From positions 1 through 41,464 of the forward strand of contig NZ_JAASQO010000023.1 of NCBI RefSeq assembly GCF_011762095.1: a stretch of DNA of 41,464 bases, given 5' to 3'. The notes under the pieces were generated by a model. That model worked only from the letters and a program-made list of their open reading frames with translations. It was not told where the DNA came from and did no database searches. A program made the translations under genes and the position numbers. This stretch comes from Parvibaculum indicum (GTDB taxonomy: Bacteria > Pseudomonadota > Alphaproteobacteria > Parvibaculales > Parvibaculaceae). Positions 8,496-15,550 of the stretch are shown piece by piece. Numbering within the stretch: the stretch's first letter is position 1; every line of letters begins with the position of its first letter.

Positions 8496-9515
8496 ATGAG
8501 CGCGATTTCCAATCCCGTCGTCGCCATTGCGGGCGCCACCGGCGCCGTCGGCGTGGAGATGCTGAAATGTCTCGAAGAGCGGAACTTTCCGGTCTCGAAA
8601 CTGAAACTGCTGGCCTCCGCGCGCTCGGCCGGCAAAACCATGAAATTCCGCGGCGAGGAGATCGCGGTCGAGGAGCTGACCGAGGAGAGCTTTGAGGGCG
8701 TCGATATCGCGTTCTTCTCCGCGGGCGGCGGCATTTCGCGCAAATTCGCCGAGGCGGTGAAGCGCGCGGGCGCGGTGATGATCGACAATTCGTCGGCCTT
8801 CCGCATGGACCCCGACGTGCCGCTCGTCGTGCCGGAGATCAATCCGGAAGCGGCGGCGGATCATAAGGGCATCATCGCCAACCCCAACTGCTCGACCATC
8901 ATCGCGATCACACCGCTCTGGCCGATCCACAAGAAGAACCGCATCACGCGCATCATCGCCGCGACCTATCAGGCCGCGTCCGGCGCGGGGCAGGCGGCGA
9001 TGGACGAGCTGGAAGAGGCCACGCGCGCGCATCTTTCGGGCGAGCCTTTCGAGCAGAAGATCATCCCGCACCCCTACCCCTTCAACGTCTTCAGCCACAA
9101 TTCCGATATCGACCCGGAGAACGGCTACAACGAAGAAGAGTTGAAGATGGTGAAGGAGACGAAGAAGATCTTCGCCGATCCGGAGATCCGCGTCACTGCC
9201 ACCTGCGTGCGCGTGCCGGTGCTGCGCGCCCATTGCGAGGCCATCGACTTCGAATGCGAAAAGCCGATCTCGGTTGCCGAGGTGAAGGAGATTCTCTCCA
9301 CCGCGCCGGGCGTGAAGGTCGTGGACGACCGCGAAAAGAACTATTTCCCCATGCCGAAGGACGCCTCCGGCGAGGACGACATTCTGGTCGGCCGTATCCG
9401 CCAGGACATTTCCGATCCGAGCGGCAAATCGGTCTCGATCTTCGTCGCGGGCGACCAGCTTCTCAAGGGCGCCGCGCTCAACGCCGTGCAGATCGGCGAA
9501 TTGCTGGTGAAGTAA
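8496..9515 (+). CDS. asd: Aspartate-semialdehyde dehydrogenase
   Basis: Asd reduces aspartyl phosphate to aspartate semialdehyde with NADPH, feeding lysine/diaminopimelate, threonine and methionine synthesis. In the 339-residue protein the N-terminal nucleotide loop is AGATGAVG (residues 12-19), the catalytic cysteine is Cys132 in ANPNCST, and conserved downstream segments are AATYQAASGAG and RVPVLRAHCEA. The length fits the family. The ATG at 8496 was chosen because the protein then begins right at the NPVVAIAGATG strand and AAAGAGAAG precedes it; the frame is open further upstream but without family-like sequence. It is monocistronic with a strong terminator. Confidence 0.97.
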   Translation: MSAISNPVVAIAGATGAVGVEMLKCLEERNFPVSKLKLLASARSAGKTMKFRGEEIAVEELTEESFEGVDIAFFSAGGGISRKFAEAVKRAGAVMIDNSSAFRMDPDVPLVVPEINPEAAADHKGIIANPNCSTIIAITPLWPIHKKNRITRIIAATYQAASGAGQAAMDELEEATRAHLSGEPFEQKIIPHPYPFNVFSHNSDIDPENGYNEEELKMVKETKKIFADPEIRVTATCVRVPVLRAHCEAIDFECEKPISVAEVKEILSTAPGVKVVDDREKNYFPMPKDASGEDDILVGRIRQDISDPSGKSVSIFVAGDQLLKGAALNAVQIGELLVK

Positions 9516-9537
9516 GTATCGGACACCCGAATGCGAA

Positions 9538-9568
9538 AGGCCCCGGTTTCACGCCGGGGCCTTTTTTT
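9538..9568 (+). terminator. Intrinsic terminator of asd
   Basis: AGGCCCCGG and CCGGGGCCT form a perfect 9-bp stem with a 7-base loop, followed by seven T. The stop codon of the convergent VOC gene lies inside the T-run, so the element may also slow transcription from the other side. Confidence 0.93.
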
Positions 9569-10334
9569 ATTTGGGCGCCACGAGGGAGAAGGCGGCGCCT
9601 TGCGGGTCCATGCCTTGCACGATCCAGTCGCCGCTCGGCACTTCATACGGCCCCATCGTCACCTGACCGCCCTTCTCCTTGATGCGCTCGATAGCCGATT
9701 TGATATCGCCGACGCGGAAATAGAAGTTCCAGCGCGGCGACGGGCCGCCTTCCTGTCCCTTCATCATCGCGCCTTCGGCTTCTCCCCGTCCCATGGAGAC
9801 AAGCTGATAGACGCCGCCATCGCCCATATCCATCGCCTCGTCCTTCGTCCAACCGAAGAGGTCTGAATAGAAACCGAAAGTCGGCTCGACCTCGCCGCCG
9901 TAAAGCTCGTGCCAATGCGCATGGCCGAGCGCCTTGAGCGGCACGTCGGGCATGGACCCACCGGTCCCCTTGAAGATGACGAAGGGCACGCCGGACGGAT
10001 CGGCCACCACGGCGAAACGCAACATGTTCGGCACGTCGTCCGGCGCGCGCAGCACGGCGCCGCCTGCGCGTTCCACGCGGCCCGCATAATCGTCCACATC
10101 CGGCACCGCGACATAGCCGATCCAGCCGGGCTCCGCGCCCTGGTCGCAGGCGTCCTCCGGCAATGCCATCATGCCGCCCATGCCGGTCCCGTCGGCAAGG
10201 AAGAGCGTGTAACTGCCGTCTCCGCCATGGGCGGGCTCCGTCGTCCAGCCGACGACATGGGCGTAGAAATCGCCCGCCGCCGCCTTGTCGGTCGTCATCA
10301 GTTCGTACCATCGAAATCTGTTCGGTTCCGTCAT
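9567..10334 (-). CDS. Two-domain VOC (glyoxalase/bleomycin-resistance fold) protein
   Basis: This 255-residue protein contains two consecutive vicinal-oxygen-chelate half-domains, each beginning with a xWxEL-x-Y/FY motif: FRWYELMTTDKAAAGDFYAH near residue 8 and HWHELYGGEVEPTFGFYSDL near residue 130. Each ends with a DPxGxxF-type strand (DPSGVPFVIFK and DPQGAAFSLV). The family includes small-molecule-modifying and antibiotic-binding proteins; the substrate is unknown. The ATG at 10334 has GAGGAG ten bases upstream. It lies 30 bases after the DUF899 gene and is probably co-transcribed with it under the divergent MarR regulator. Confidence 0.9.
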   Translation of the reverse strand: MTEPNRFRWYELMTTDKAAAGDFYAHVVGWTTEPAHGGDGSYTLFLADGTGMGGMMALPEDACDQGAEPGWIGYVAVPDVDDYAGRVERAGGAVLRAPDDVPNMLRFAVVADPSGVPFVIFKGTGGSMPDVPLKALGHAHWHELYGGEVEPTFGFYSDLFGWTKDEAMDMGDGGVYQLVSMGRGEAEGAMMKGQEGGPSPRWNFYFRVGDIKSAIERIKEKGGQVTMGPYEVPSGDWIVQGMDPQGAAFSLVAPK

Positions 10335-10364
10335 GTCTCGACTACTCCTCAACCGGCCTCGCAG

Positions 10365-11084
10365 TTATTCCGCCGCGCGGGCAATTTCATATTCGTCGTG
10401 CCGCTTCACCCAGCTCATGGTACCCGTCTCGTTGCGCCCTTTCGGCGCGCGGTCGAGAAGCATGTAGGTGCCGAGCGCCTCTTCCAGCCCGCGCGAAAAC
10501 GAGGAGTAGGTGTGGAAGACCTCTCCGTTTTCCGACAACTGGAACGCGCTGAAGCCGGGTTGCTCCTCGCCCAGCCCCTCGCTCGACATGCTCTCGAAAT
10601 TGTAGGTGACCGAGCCGGATTTCAGGTCCTCGGGGGTGAAGGACACGCCGAAATCGTAATTGAAGCTGCTCCCGCCTGAGGAGACCCACGGGAATTTCCA
10701 GCCCATGCGCGTCTTGTAGGTTTCGATTTCGGCCAGCGGCGCCCGCGACACCGCGACGAAGCTCACATCGTGATTGTTGAGATGCGGCAGCGTGCCGTCG
10801 AAATGATCCGCCATGAAGGAGCAGCCGGTACAGCCCGCCTCCCAGCCCGGCGCCAGCATGAAATGATAGACGAGAAGCTGGCTTCGTCCGCCGAAGAGAT
10901 CGGCAAGCGTCTTGCGGCCGCCGGGCGTTTCGAAGGAATATTCCGCCTCCACCTTCACCCAGGGCAGCGCGAGGCGTTCTTCGTTCAGCCTGTCGCGCAA
11001 ATGGGTGAGTTCCTTTTCCCGGGCAAGAAACGCCTTCTGCGCCTCGAACCATTCATCGCGGGATACGACCTTGTGCTTCGCCAT
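10365..11084 (-). CDS. DUF899 thioredoxin-like protein
   Basis: This 239-residue protein of the DUF899 family has a thioredoxin-like fold. Typical features are visible: VSRDEWFEAQKAFLAREKEL at the start, then LPWVKVEAEYSF, the central cysteine pair in GWEAGCTGCSFMADHFDG, and YSSFSRGLE before the TYMLLDRAPKGRNE end. The paired cysteines could be redox active. The ATG at 11084 has GGAGGAGG five bases upstream and was preferred to a longer start at 11117. Its promoter region faces the MarR gene, so it is a likely regulatory target. The substrate is not known. Confidence 0.92.
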   Translation of the reverse strand: MAKHKVVSRDEWFEAQKAFLAREKELTHLRDRLNEERLALPWVKVEAEYSFETPGGRKTLADLFGGRSQLLVYHFMLAPGWEAGCTGCSFMADHFDGTLPHLNNHDVSFVAVSRAPLAEIETYKTRMGWKFPWVSSGGSSFNYDFGVSFTPEDLKSGSVTYNFESMSSEGLGEEQPGFSAFQLSENGEVFHTYSSFSRGLEEALGTYMLLDRAPKGRNETGTMSWVKRHDEYEIARAAE

Positions 11085-11123
11085 GACGGCCTCCTCCATC
11101 GTTTCGATCCGCCCCATTCGCCC

Positions 11124-11152
11124 TTGACTATATAGGTTGATATCAACATATT
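11124..11152 (+). promoter_or_regulatory. Promoter and palindromic operator of the marR-type gene
   Basis: A perfect 12-bp palindrome GTTGATATCAAC (11136-11147) lies between a -35-like TTGACT (11124-11129) and a -10-like CATATT (11147-11152) spaced 17 bases apart. This is where a MarR dimer would bind for autoregulation and control of the divergent DUF899-VOC pair. The predicted transcription start falls at or next to the ATG at 11159, and no Shine-Dalgarno is visible, so the message may be leaderless. Confidence 0.65.
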
Positions 11153-11158
11153 TGTGTC

Positions 11159-11605
11159 ATGTCAAAAAAGAACGACATTCCGTTTTCGACGACGATCCAT
11201 GTGAAGGATCATTGCCTGTGCCTGCATGCGCAGCGGGCGGCGCGGGCGCTGGCGCGCCGCTTCGACGAAGCGCTGCGTCCGGCGGGGCTCACCAATGGTC
11301 AGTTTTCGCTGCTGATGTCGCTCAACCGGCCGGAGCCGCCGAATATGAGTTCGGTCGCCTCGCTGCTGGCCATGGACCGCACGACGCTGACGGCGGCGCT
11401 GAAACCGCTGGAGCGCGAAGGGCTCGTCAAGGCGTCGCCCGACCCCAATGACAAACGGAGCCGACGCCTCGTCCTGACGGATGCCGGGCGGCAGAAGCTC
11501 AAGCTCGCCCTGCCCCTCTGGACGAAGGCGCATGACGAGATCGAGAAATCTCTCGAACCCTCCGATCCGAACCGGCTGCGCGCGGACCTGCTTTCATTGT
11601 CCTGA
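11159..11605 (+). CDS. MarR-family transcriptional regulator
   Basis: This 148-residue winged helix-turn-helix repressor has the classic region LTNGQFSLLMSL...SSVASLLAMDRTTLTAALKPLEREGLVKASPDPNDKRSRRLVLTDAGRQ split over residues 45-110. The Asp-Lys-Arg wing tip is intact. An N-terminal cysteine pair (HCLCLHAQ) could sense oxidants or electrophiles, which fits the divergent redox-type DUF899 gene, but this is inference. No ribosome binding site precedes the ATG at 11159. It is convergent with the SDR gene with only a 5-base gap. Confidence 0.93.
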   Translation: MSKKNDIPFSTTIHVKDHCLCLHAQRAARALARRFDEALRPAGLTNGQFSLLMSLNRPEPPNMSSVASLLAMDRTTLTAALKPLEREGLVKASPDPNDKRSRRLVLTDAGRQKLKLALPLWTKAHDEIEKSLEPSDPNRLRADLLSLS

Positions 11606-11610
11606 CAGCC

Positions 11611-12405
11611 TCACGCGATGCTGTCGACGACCCCGCCATCGACACGCAGCGCGGCGCCGGTCGTCGCGGATGCCTCCTTCGAGCAGGCATAGACGATCAT
11701 GTTCGCAACTTCCTCCACCCGTGCTGCGCGCTGGATGATGGAGGAAGGCCGGTTCTTCTTCACGAAATCGACCCCGACTTCCTCAAGGGACTTGTTCGGG
11801 TCGTTCGTTTCGCTTTTCAGCATTTCTGCCACACCCTCGGAAAGAGTAGGCCCCGGCAGCACCGAGTTTACCGTAACGCCCGTGCCCGCCATGCGCTTGG
11901 CCAGTCCGCGCGCAATCGACAGGACAGCGGTTTTCGTGAAGCCGTAATGGATCATGTCCGCCGGAATATTGAGCCCGGATTCGGACGACAGAAATACCAC
12001 GCGCCCCCAATCCTTATCCCGCATGCCCGGCAGATAGGCGCGGGAAAGCCGCACGCCCGACATGACATTCGTCTCGAAGAATTTCGTCCACACCTCGTCG
12101 GACGTTTCGAAGAAGTCCTGCGGCCCGAAAATGCCGACATTATTGACGAGGATGTCGCATTCGGGATGCGCGCTTACCAGCGCACCGCAATCTTCGGCGG
12201 AACCGAGGTCGCCGACGAACCCTTCGATCTGCGCGCCGGACACCGCCTCCTTCACGCCGGCCAGCGCCTTGTCCACATGGTCGGGCTTGCGGCCATTCAC
12301 CACGACGGTGGCCCCGGCGGCAGCTAGCCCTTTTGCCGAGGCGAGACCGATACCACCTGTCGAGCCGGTGACGACGGCCTTCATTCCGCTGAGATCGATC
12401 CGCAT
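11611..12405 (-). CDS. Short-chain dehydrogenase/reductase (SDR)
   Basis: This 264-residue Rossmann oxidoreductase has the cofactor loop TGSTGGIG near residues 14-21, ILVNNVG in place of the usual NNAG, catalytic Ser in FLSSESG, and catalytic Tyr-Lys in HYGFTKT. The C-terminal GAALRVDGG is typical of classical SDRs. Arg in NGRKP after the second strand suggests NADP(H). The ATG at 12405 has AAGGAG seven bases upstream; the frame is open to 12516 but that extension has no family character. The substrate is unknown. Confidence 0.93.
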   Translation of the reverse strand: MRIDLSGMKAVVTGSTGGIGLASAKGLAAAGATVVVNGRKPDHVDKALAGVKEAVSGAQIEGFVGDLGSAEDCGALVSAHPECDILVNNVGIFGPQDFFETSDEVWTKFFETNVMSGVRLSRAYLPGMRDKDWGRVVFLSSESGLNIPADMIHYGFTKTAVLSIARGLAKRMAGTGVTVNSVLPGPTLSEGVAEMLKSETNDPNKSLEEVGVDFVKKNRPSSIIQRAARVEEVANMIVYACSKEASATTGAALRVDGGVVDSIA

Positions 12406-12566
12406 GAGGGCACTCCTTCGAAATCTGACTGGGGTCCAAAGGAGATGGGACGGGATCGTCCGCCGATCAACCGCATGGCCGTGCCGGGGCGGATGAAATA
12501 TGCATAATGTCGACACGCGACATCGATACGTCCGCCCGACACAAAAATGAAAGATCCGATGCAGGG

Positions 12567-13385
12567 ATGACCAGGAACCCGTTTTTTCTCTTCGCCTTTT
12601 CTCTCTTCAGCCTGTTTCTCGTATCGGCCCCCCGGGGCGCCGAGGCCGCCAGCTTCGACTGCGCAAGGGCCACGACCCCGGACGAACTCGCCGTCTGCCG
12701 GACGCCGGATCTGTCCTCCCTCGACAGCGAGATGGGCGCGCTCTTTTCCGCCTATCAGCAGATGCCGCTCGGCGCGATGGGCGCGCTGAATGCGCGCCGC
12801 GAGGATGCGCAGGCCTTTCTGCGCACCCGCAGGGCCTGCGGCGGCGACGTGGAATGCCTGCGGGGCACTTATCGCACGCGCCTTGCGAACCTCCGGGAAA
12901 ATATCCGTCAATCGTCGGACTATTATCGTTACCTGCAAGCCAACCGGTTCTTCACCCTGCCCGTCGCGGTGAGCCGTCTCGTCGCGGCAACCCGCGCGGA
13001 ATGTCGCAAGCTGGGCGGCAGGCTCGACGAAGGCGCGGACCATCCCGCCGCCATCCGCGCGCAGGATTTCGACGGCGACGGCACGCTCGACTATCTGATC
13101 GAGAAGCGCCGCCTCGCCTGCCAGGGCGCGGCGACGGCCTTCTGCCACAACAATGGCTGCGACATGGACATCGCGCTGTCGGGCAAGGGCTACGCACATC
13201 CGATCCGCGAGACCGGCGCGCTCCGCGCCATCGACGAAGGGCCGGACGGCGCCGTCATCCGCATCGAGGTGGACAGGTCGCGCTGCGGCGCGGGCCTTGC
13301 TCCCGAAAAGAAATGCCTCCTCATGCTGGCCTGGCGCGATGGCCGCATGGAAACCGACTATCAGGAAGACCCGCCCGGCAACTGA
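12567..13385 (+). CDS. Secreted LprI-like (DUF1311) protein with EF-hand-like loop
   Basis: This 272-residue exported protein has the signal peptide TRNPFFLFAFSLFSLFLVSA, ending near RGAEAA. The N-terminal domain has the LprI/DUF1311 pattern: FDCARATTPDELAVCRTPDL, then SLDSEMGALFSAYQQ, and further cysteines at ACGGDVECL. LprI-type domains include lysozyme inhibitors. The C-terminal half has DFDGDGTLDYLIE, a calcium-binding loop of the DxDxDGxxD type, and more paired cysteines suggesting disulfides. The ATG at 12567 was chosen for the signal peptide; an upstream ATG at 12507 is possible. It lies 14 bases before the DUF1772 gene. Confidence 0.75.
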   Translation: MTRNPFFLFAFSLFSLFLVSAPRGAEAASFDCARATTPDELAVCRTPDLSSLDSEMGALFSAYQQMPLGAMGALNARREDAQAFLRTRRACGGDVECLRGTYRTRLANLRENIRQSSDYYRYLQANRFFTLPVAVSRLVAATRAECRKLGGRLDEGADHPAAIRAQDFDGDGTLDYLIEKRRLACQGAATAFCHNNGCDMDIALSGKGYAHPIRETGALRAIDEGPDGAVIRIEVDRSRCGAGLAPEKKCLLMLAWRDGRMETDYQEDPPGN

Positions 13386-13399
13386 CAGGAGACGCCGTC

Positions 13400-13891
13400 A
13401 TGTCGTTCATCGTCTTTTCAGCCCTGGTGCTCGCGGCCATCGGCAGCGGGATCATCGGAGGCATCTATTTCGCCTTCTCGACCTTCATCATGCAGGCCTT
13501 TACCGAGATCCCGCGCGAACACGGCATGGGCGCCATGCAGTCCATCAACCGGGTGATCGTCCGCTCGCTTTTCCTGCCCGCCTTTTTCGGCAGCGCGATC
13601 CTGAGCCTTTTCCTCATCGCCGCGTGGTGGTTCGGCTGGGGCGATCTGCGCTCGGGCTATGCACTCGCAGGTGCGCTTCTCTATTTCGTCACCTCTTTCG
13701 TCAGCACCGTCGTCTTCAACGTGCCGCTCAACAACGAGCTGGAGCGGACCGATGCCGCCTCGCCGGAGGCCGAGGCCGTGTGGGCGCGCTATCTCCAACG
13801 CTGGACAAAATGGAACCATCTGCGCACCGTGACCTCGCTGCTGGCGGCCATCGCCTTTGCCATTGCCGCCGCCGAGCAGGAGATGAGCTGA
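13400..13891 (+). CDS. DUF1772 (anthrone oxygenase-like) membrane protein
   Basis: This 163-residue protein has four hydrophobic segments. The N-terminus IGSGIIGGIYFAFSTFIMQA is characteristic of DUF1772, as are the middle QSINRVIVRS and the NVPLNNEL motif before the last segment pair. The family includes fungal anthrone oxygenases, but most bacterial members have no known role. The ATG at 13400 has AGGAG eight bases upstream and follows the LprI-like stop by 14 bases, so the two form one transcript. It is convergent with the OmpA-domain gene 13 bases away, with no visible terminator between. Confidence 0.9.
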   Translation: MSFIVFSALVLAAIGSGIIGGIYFAFSTFIMQAFTEIPREHGMGAMQSINRVIVRSLFLPAFFGSAILSLFLIAAWWFGWGDLRSGYALAGALLYFVTSFVSTVVFNVPLNNELERTDAASPEAEAVWARYLQRWTKWNHLRTVTSLLAAIAFAIAAAEQEMS

Positions 13892-13904
13892 GAAAGGCTT
13901 GACC

Positions 13905-15071
13905 TCACTGCCTCACCAGCTCCACCCGCCGGTTCTGCGCGCGGCCATCTTCCGTGTCGTTACTCGCAACCGGCTCGCTCTCGCCGGCGCCGTAATATGC
14001 AAGCCGGCTTTCCGCTACGCCGTAGCGGCGGATAAGTGCCGTCCGCACGGCCAGCGCACGCTGCTGGGACAAAAACCGATTGCTCGTTTCGTCGCCGACG
14101 GAGTCCGTGTGACCGACGATGCGGAGTTTCAGACCGGGCCTGTTCTTCGCAAGGATTCCCACCTGCTCCAGCGCGGGGAAGGATTCCGCCTTCAACGTAG
14201 CAAGGCCGGTGTCGAAATAGATGCCCTGCAGCGTCACCTTGCCGTCGCGGTCGAGCCCGTCGGCCAGCGCCGAAGCGTCGATCGCCACCATGCCCGTATC
14301 CATCTCGGCGGTTTCGAGAATGTCGACATAGGTAACGTAGTTGTTGAGCGCGACCGAGACATAGGCCGTACCGGCATTCGTCGGCATCCTGCCGGTGAAG
14401 TAGCGCACGTCCCGCCCGATACCGAGATTGGGTCCGCGCGAGACGCTGCTCCATTTGGTGTTCTGGCACTTTTCCCGGTCGGAGCATTCGTAATCGGTCT
14501 TGAAGCCCTGCGCCATCAGCGCGTCCTTGTAATTGCGGATAAGCTCGAAGGTGGAGCGGCCCTCGGGGCTGCGATATCTCCGCCGGCTGAACGCCCCTTC
14601 AAGGGTTTCCGTCGTCACCTTGCCTTTTTCGACGCCCGTTATGCGCTCGAAATCGGTATAGGCCTCGTCCTTCGTCTCCATCAGCTTCGACCCCGGATAA
14701 GGCGTCACCTCGAAGCTGACTTTGCCTGCTCTTGGGGCCGGGGCGGATGAAGAGGCGGACGCGGATCGCGGCGCCGGTGCCTGCTGCGGCGTTGAATAGC
14801 CCGGGGCCCTTGATGGATATGTGCCGGCAGGCGGCACCCGGTCCTGGGTCTCCTGCCGCTGGCGATCTAAACAACGCTGATCGCCCAAAGCGCATCGTGT
14901 GGCCGAGCGCGTTTCGCTATCCACCTTGCGCCGCACCTCGTCTTCCACGCCGCGCTGGATCGTATTGCTCAGCGTGTCGAAAAAATCCGCGCGGGCGGGG
15001 CTTGCCAAATGGCTCAGCGCGAGAAACGCCAGTGCCGCAAACCCGATCCTGCCAAGTGCCGTCGTCTTCAT
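13905..15071 (-). CDS. Secreted OmpA-domain protein
   Basis: This 388-residue protein starts with a signal peptide (TTALGRIGFAALAFLALSHL, cleavage near ASPARA). A Pro/Ser/Ala-rich linker follows at about 80-115, then an unassigned middle domain, and a C-terminal OmpA-like peptidoglycan-binding domain from about 275. Diagnostic residues in that domain are LKLRIVGHTDSVGDETSNR, LSQQRALAVRTAL and GRAQNRRVEL. OmpA-C domains bind diaminopimelate in peptidoglycan; no beta-barrel precedes it, so the protein is probably periplasmic or attached by its middle domain. The ATG at 15071 has AGGAGG eight bases upstream. It is last in a three-gene set with two other secreted proteins. Confidence 0.92.
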   Translation of the reverse strand: MKTTALGRIGFAALAFLALSHLASPARADFFDTLSNTIQRGVEDEVRRKVDSETRSATRCALGDQRCLDRQRQETQDRVPPAGTYPSRAPGYSTPQQAPAPRSASASSSAPAPRAGKVSFEVTPYPGSKLMETKDEAYTDFERITGVEKGKVTTETLEGAFSRRRYRSPEGRSTFELIRNYKDALMAQGFKTDYECSDREKCQNTKWSSVSRGPNLGIGRDVRYFTGRMPTNAGTAYVSVALNNYVTYVDILETAEMDTGMVAIDASALADGLDRDGKVTLQGIYFDTGLATLKAESFPALEQVGILAKNRPGLKLRIVGHTDSVGDETSNRFLSQQRALAVRTALIRRYGVAESRLAYYGAGESEPVASNDTEDGRAQNRRVELVRQ

Positions 15072-15098
15072 CGTGCCGTCCTCCTGGGGTTTATGCCG

Positions 15099-15527
15099 TC
15101 ACTGCATGCCGGGCATCTGGCCCATCTGTACGCGGTAGCCGTTCGGCATCTCGACTTCGCAATCCTTGGCGAAGGCCGGAATGTTCGACGTGCCGCCCGA
15201 GTAGCGACCGCTTTCCGCCGTCTCGCGCATCAGCCGGGCCGCATCCGCCCGCCCCGCCGAGGTGAAGGAGCAGATCATTTTCATGTTATTGGGCATGGAC
15301 TGTGTGTAGACGCAGCGGCCGTTCTGCATACCGACGATTTCATGTTTGATCATGAAGCCCGGCATGACGGGATGTTCCGTGTCGAACTCGCCGGGCTTGC
15401 AGCTATCTATGGCGGCTGCAATGGCCCGCCCCTCGTCCGCGGTGTATTCGGCGCGAACCGGCCCGGCGGCGAAGACTGCGCCCACGCACAGGCCGGTCAT
15501 CGCGATTTTCCGCAAAATGTGCCTCAT
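15099..15527 (-). CDS. Small secreted protein of unknown function
   Basis: A 142-residue protein with the signal peptide RHILRKIAMTGLCVGAVFAA (cleavage near GPVRAE). The mature part has four cysteines (SCKPGEF, GRCVY, MICSF, KDCEVE) that could form two disulfides, and a Met-rich end (VQMGQMPGMQ). I do not recognise a family. The ATG at 15527 has GAGGAG nine bases upstream. An in-frame ATG at 15554 overlaps the preceding stop as ATGA but would bury the signal peptide. It lies between the HETFH protein and the OmpA-domain protein in one probable operon. Confidence 0.75.
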   Translation of the reverse strand: MRHILRKIAMTGLCVGAVFAAGPVRAEYTADEGRAIAAAIDSCKPGEFDTEHPVMPGFMIKHEIVGMQNGRCVYTQSMPNNMKMICSFTSAGRADAARLMRETAESGRYSGGTSNIPAFAKDCEVEMPNGYRVQMGQMPGMQ

Positions 15528-15550
15528 CTCTTTTATCTCCTCGGTTTCGA

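Noticed and set aside
12854-13399. A 180-codon N-terminal extension of the DUF1772 protein
   Set aside because: It is a shifted frame inside the LprI-like gene; DUF1772 proteins begin at the membrane segment, and ATG 13400 has a good ribosome site.
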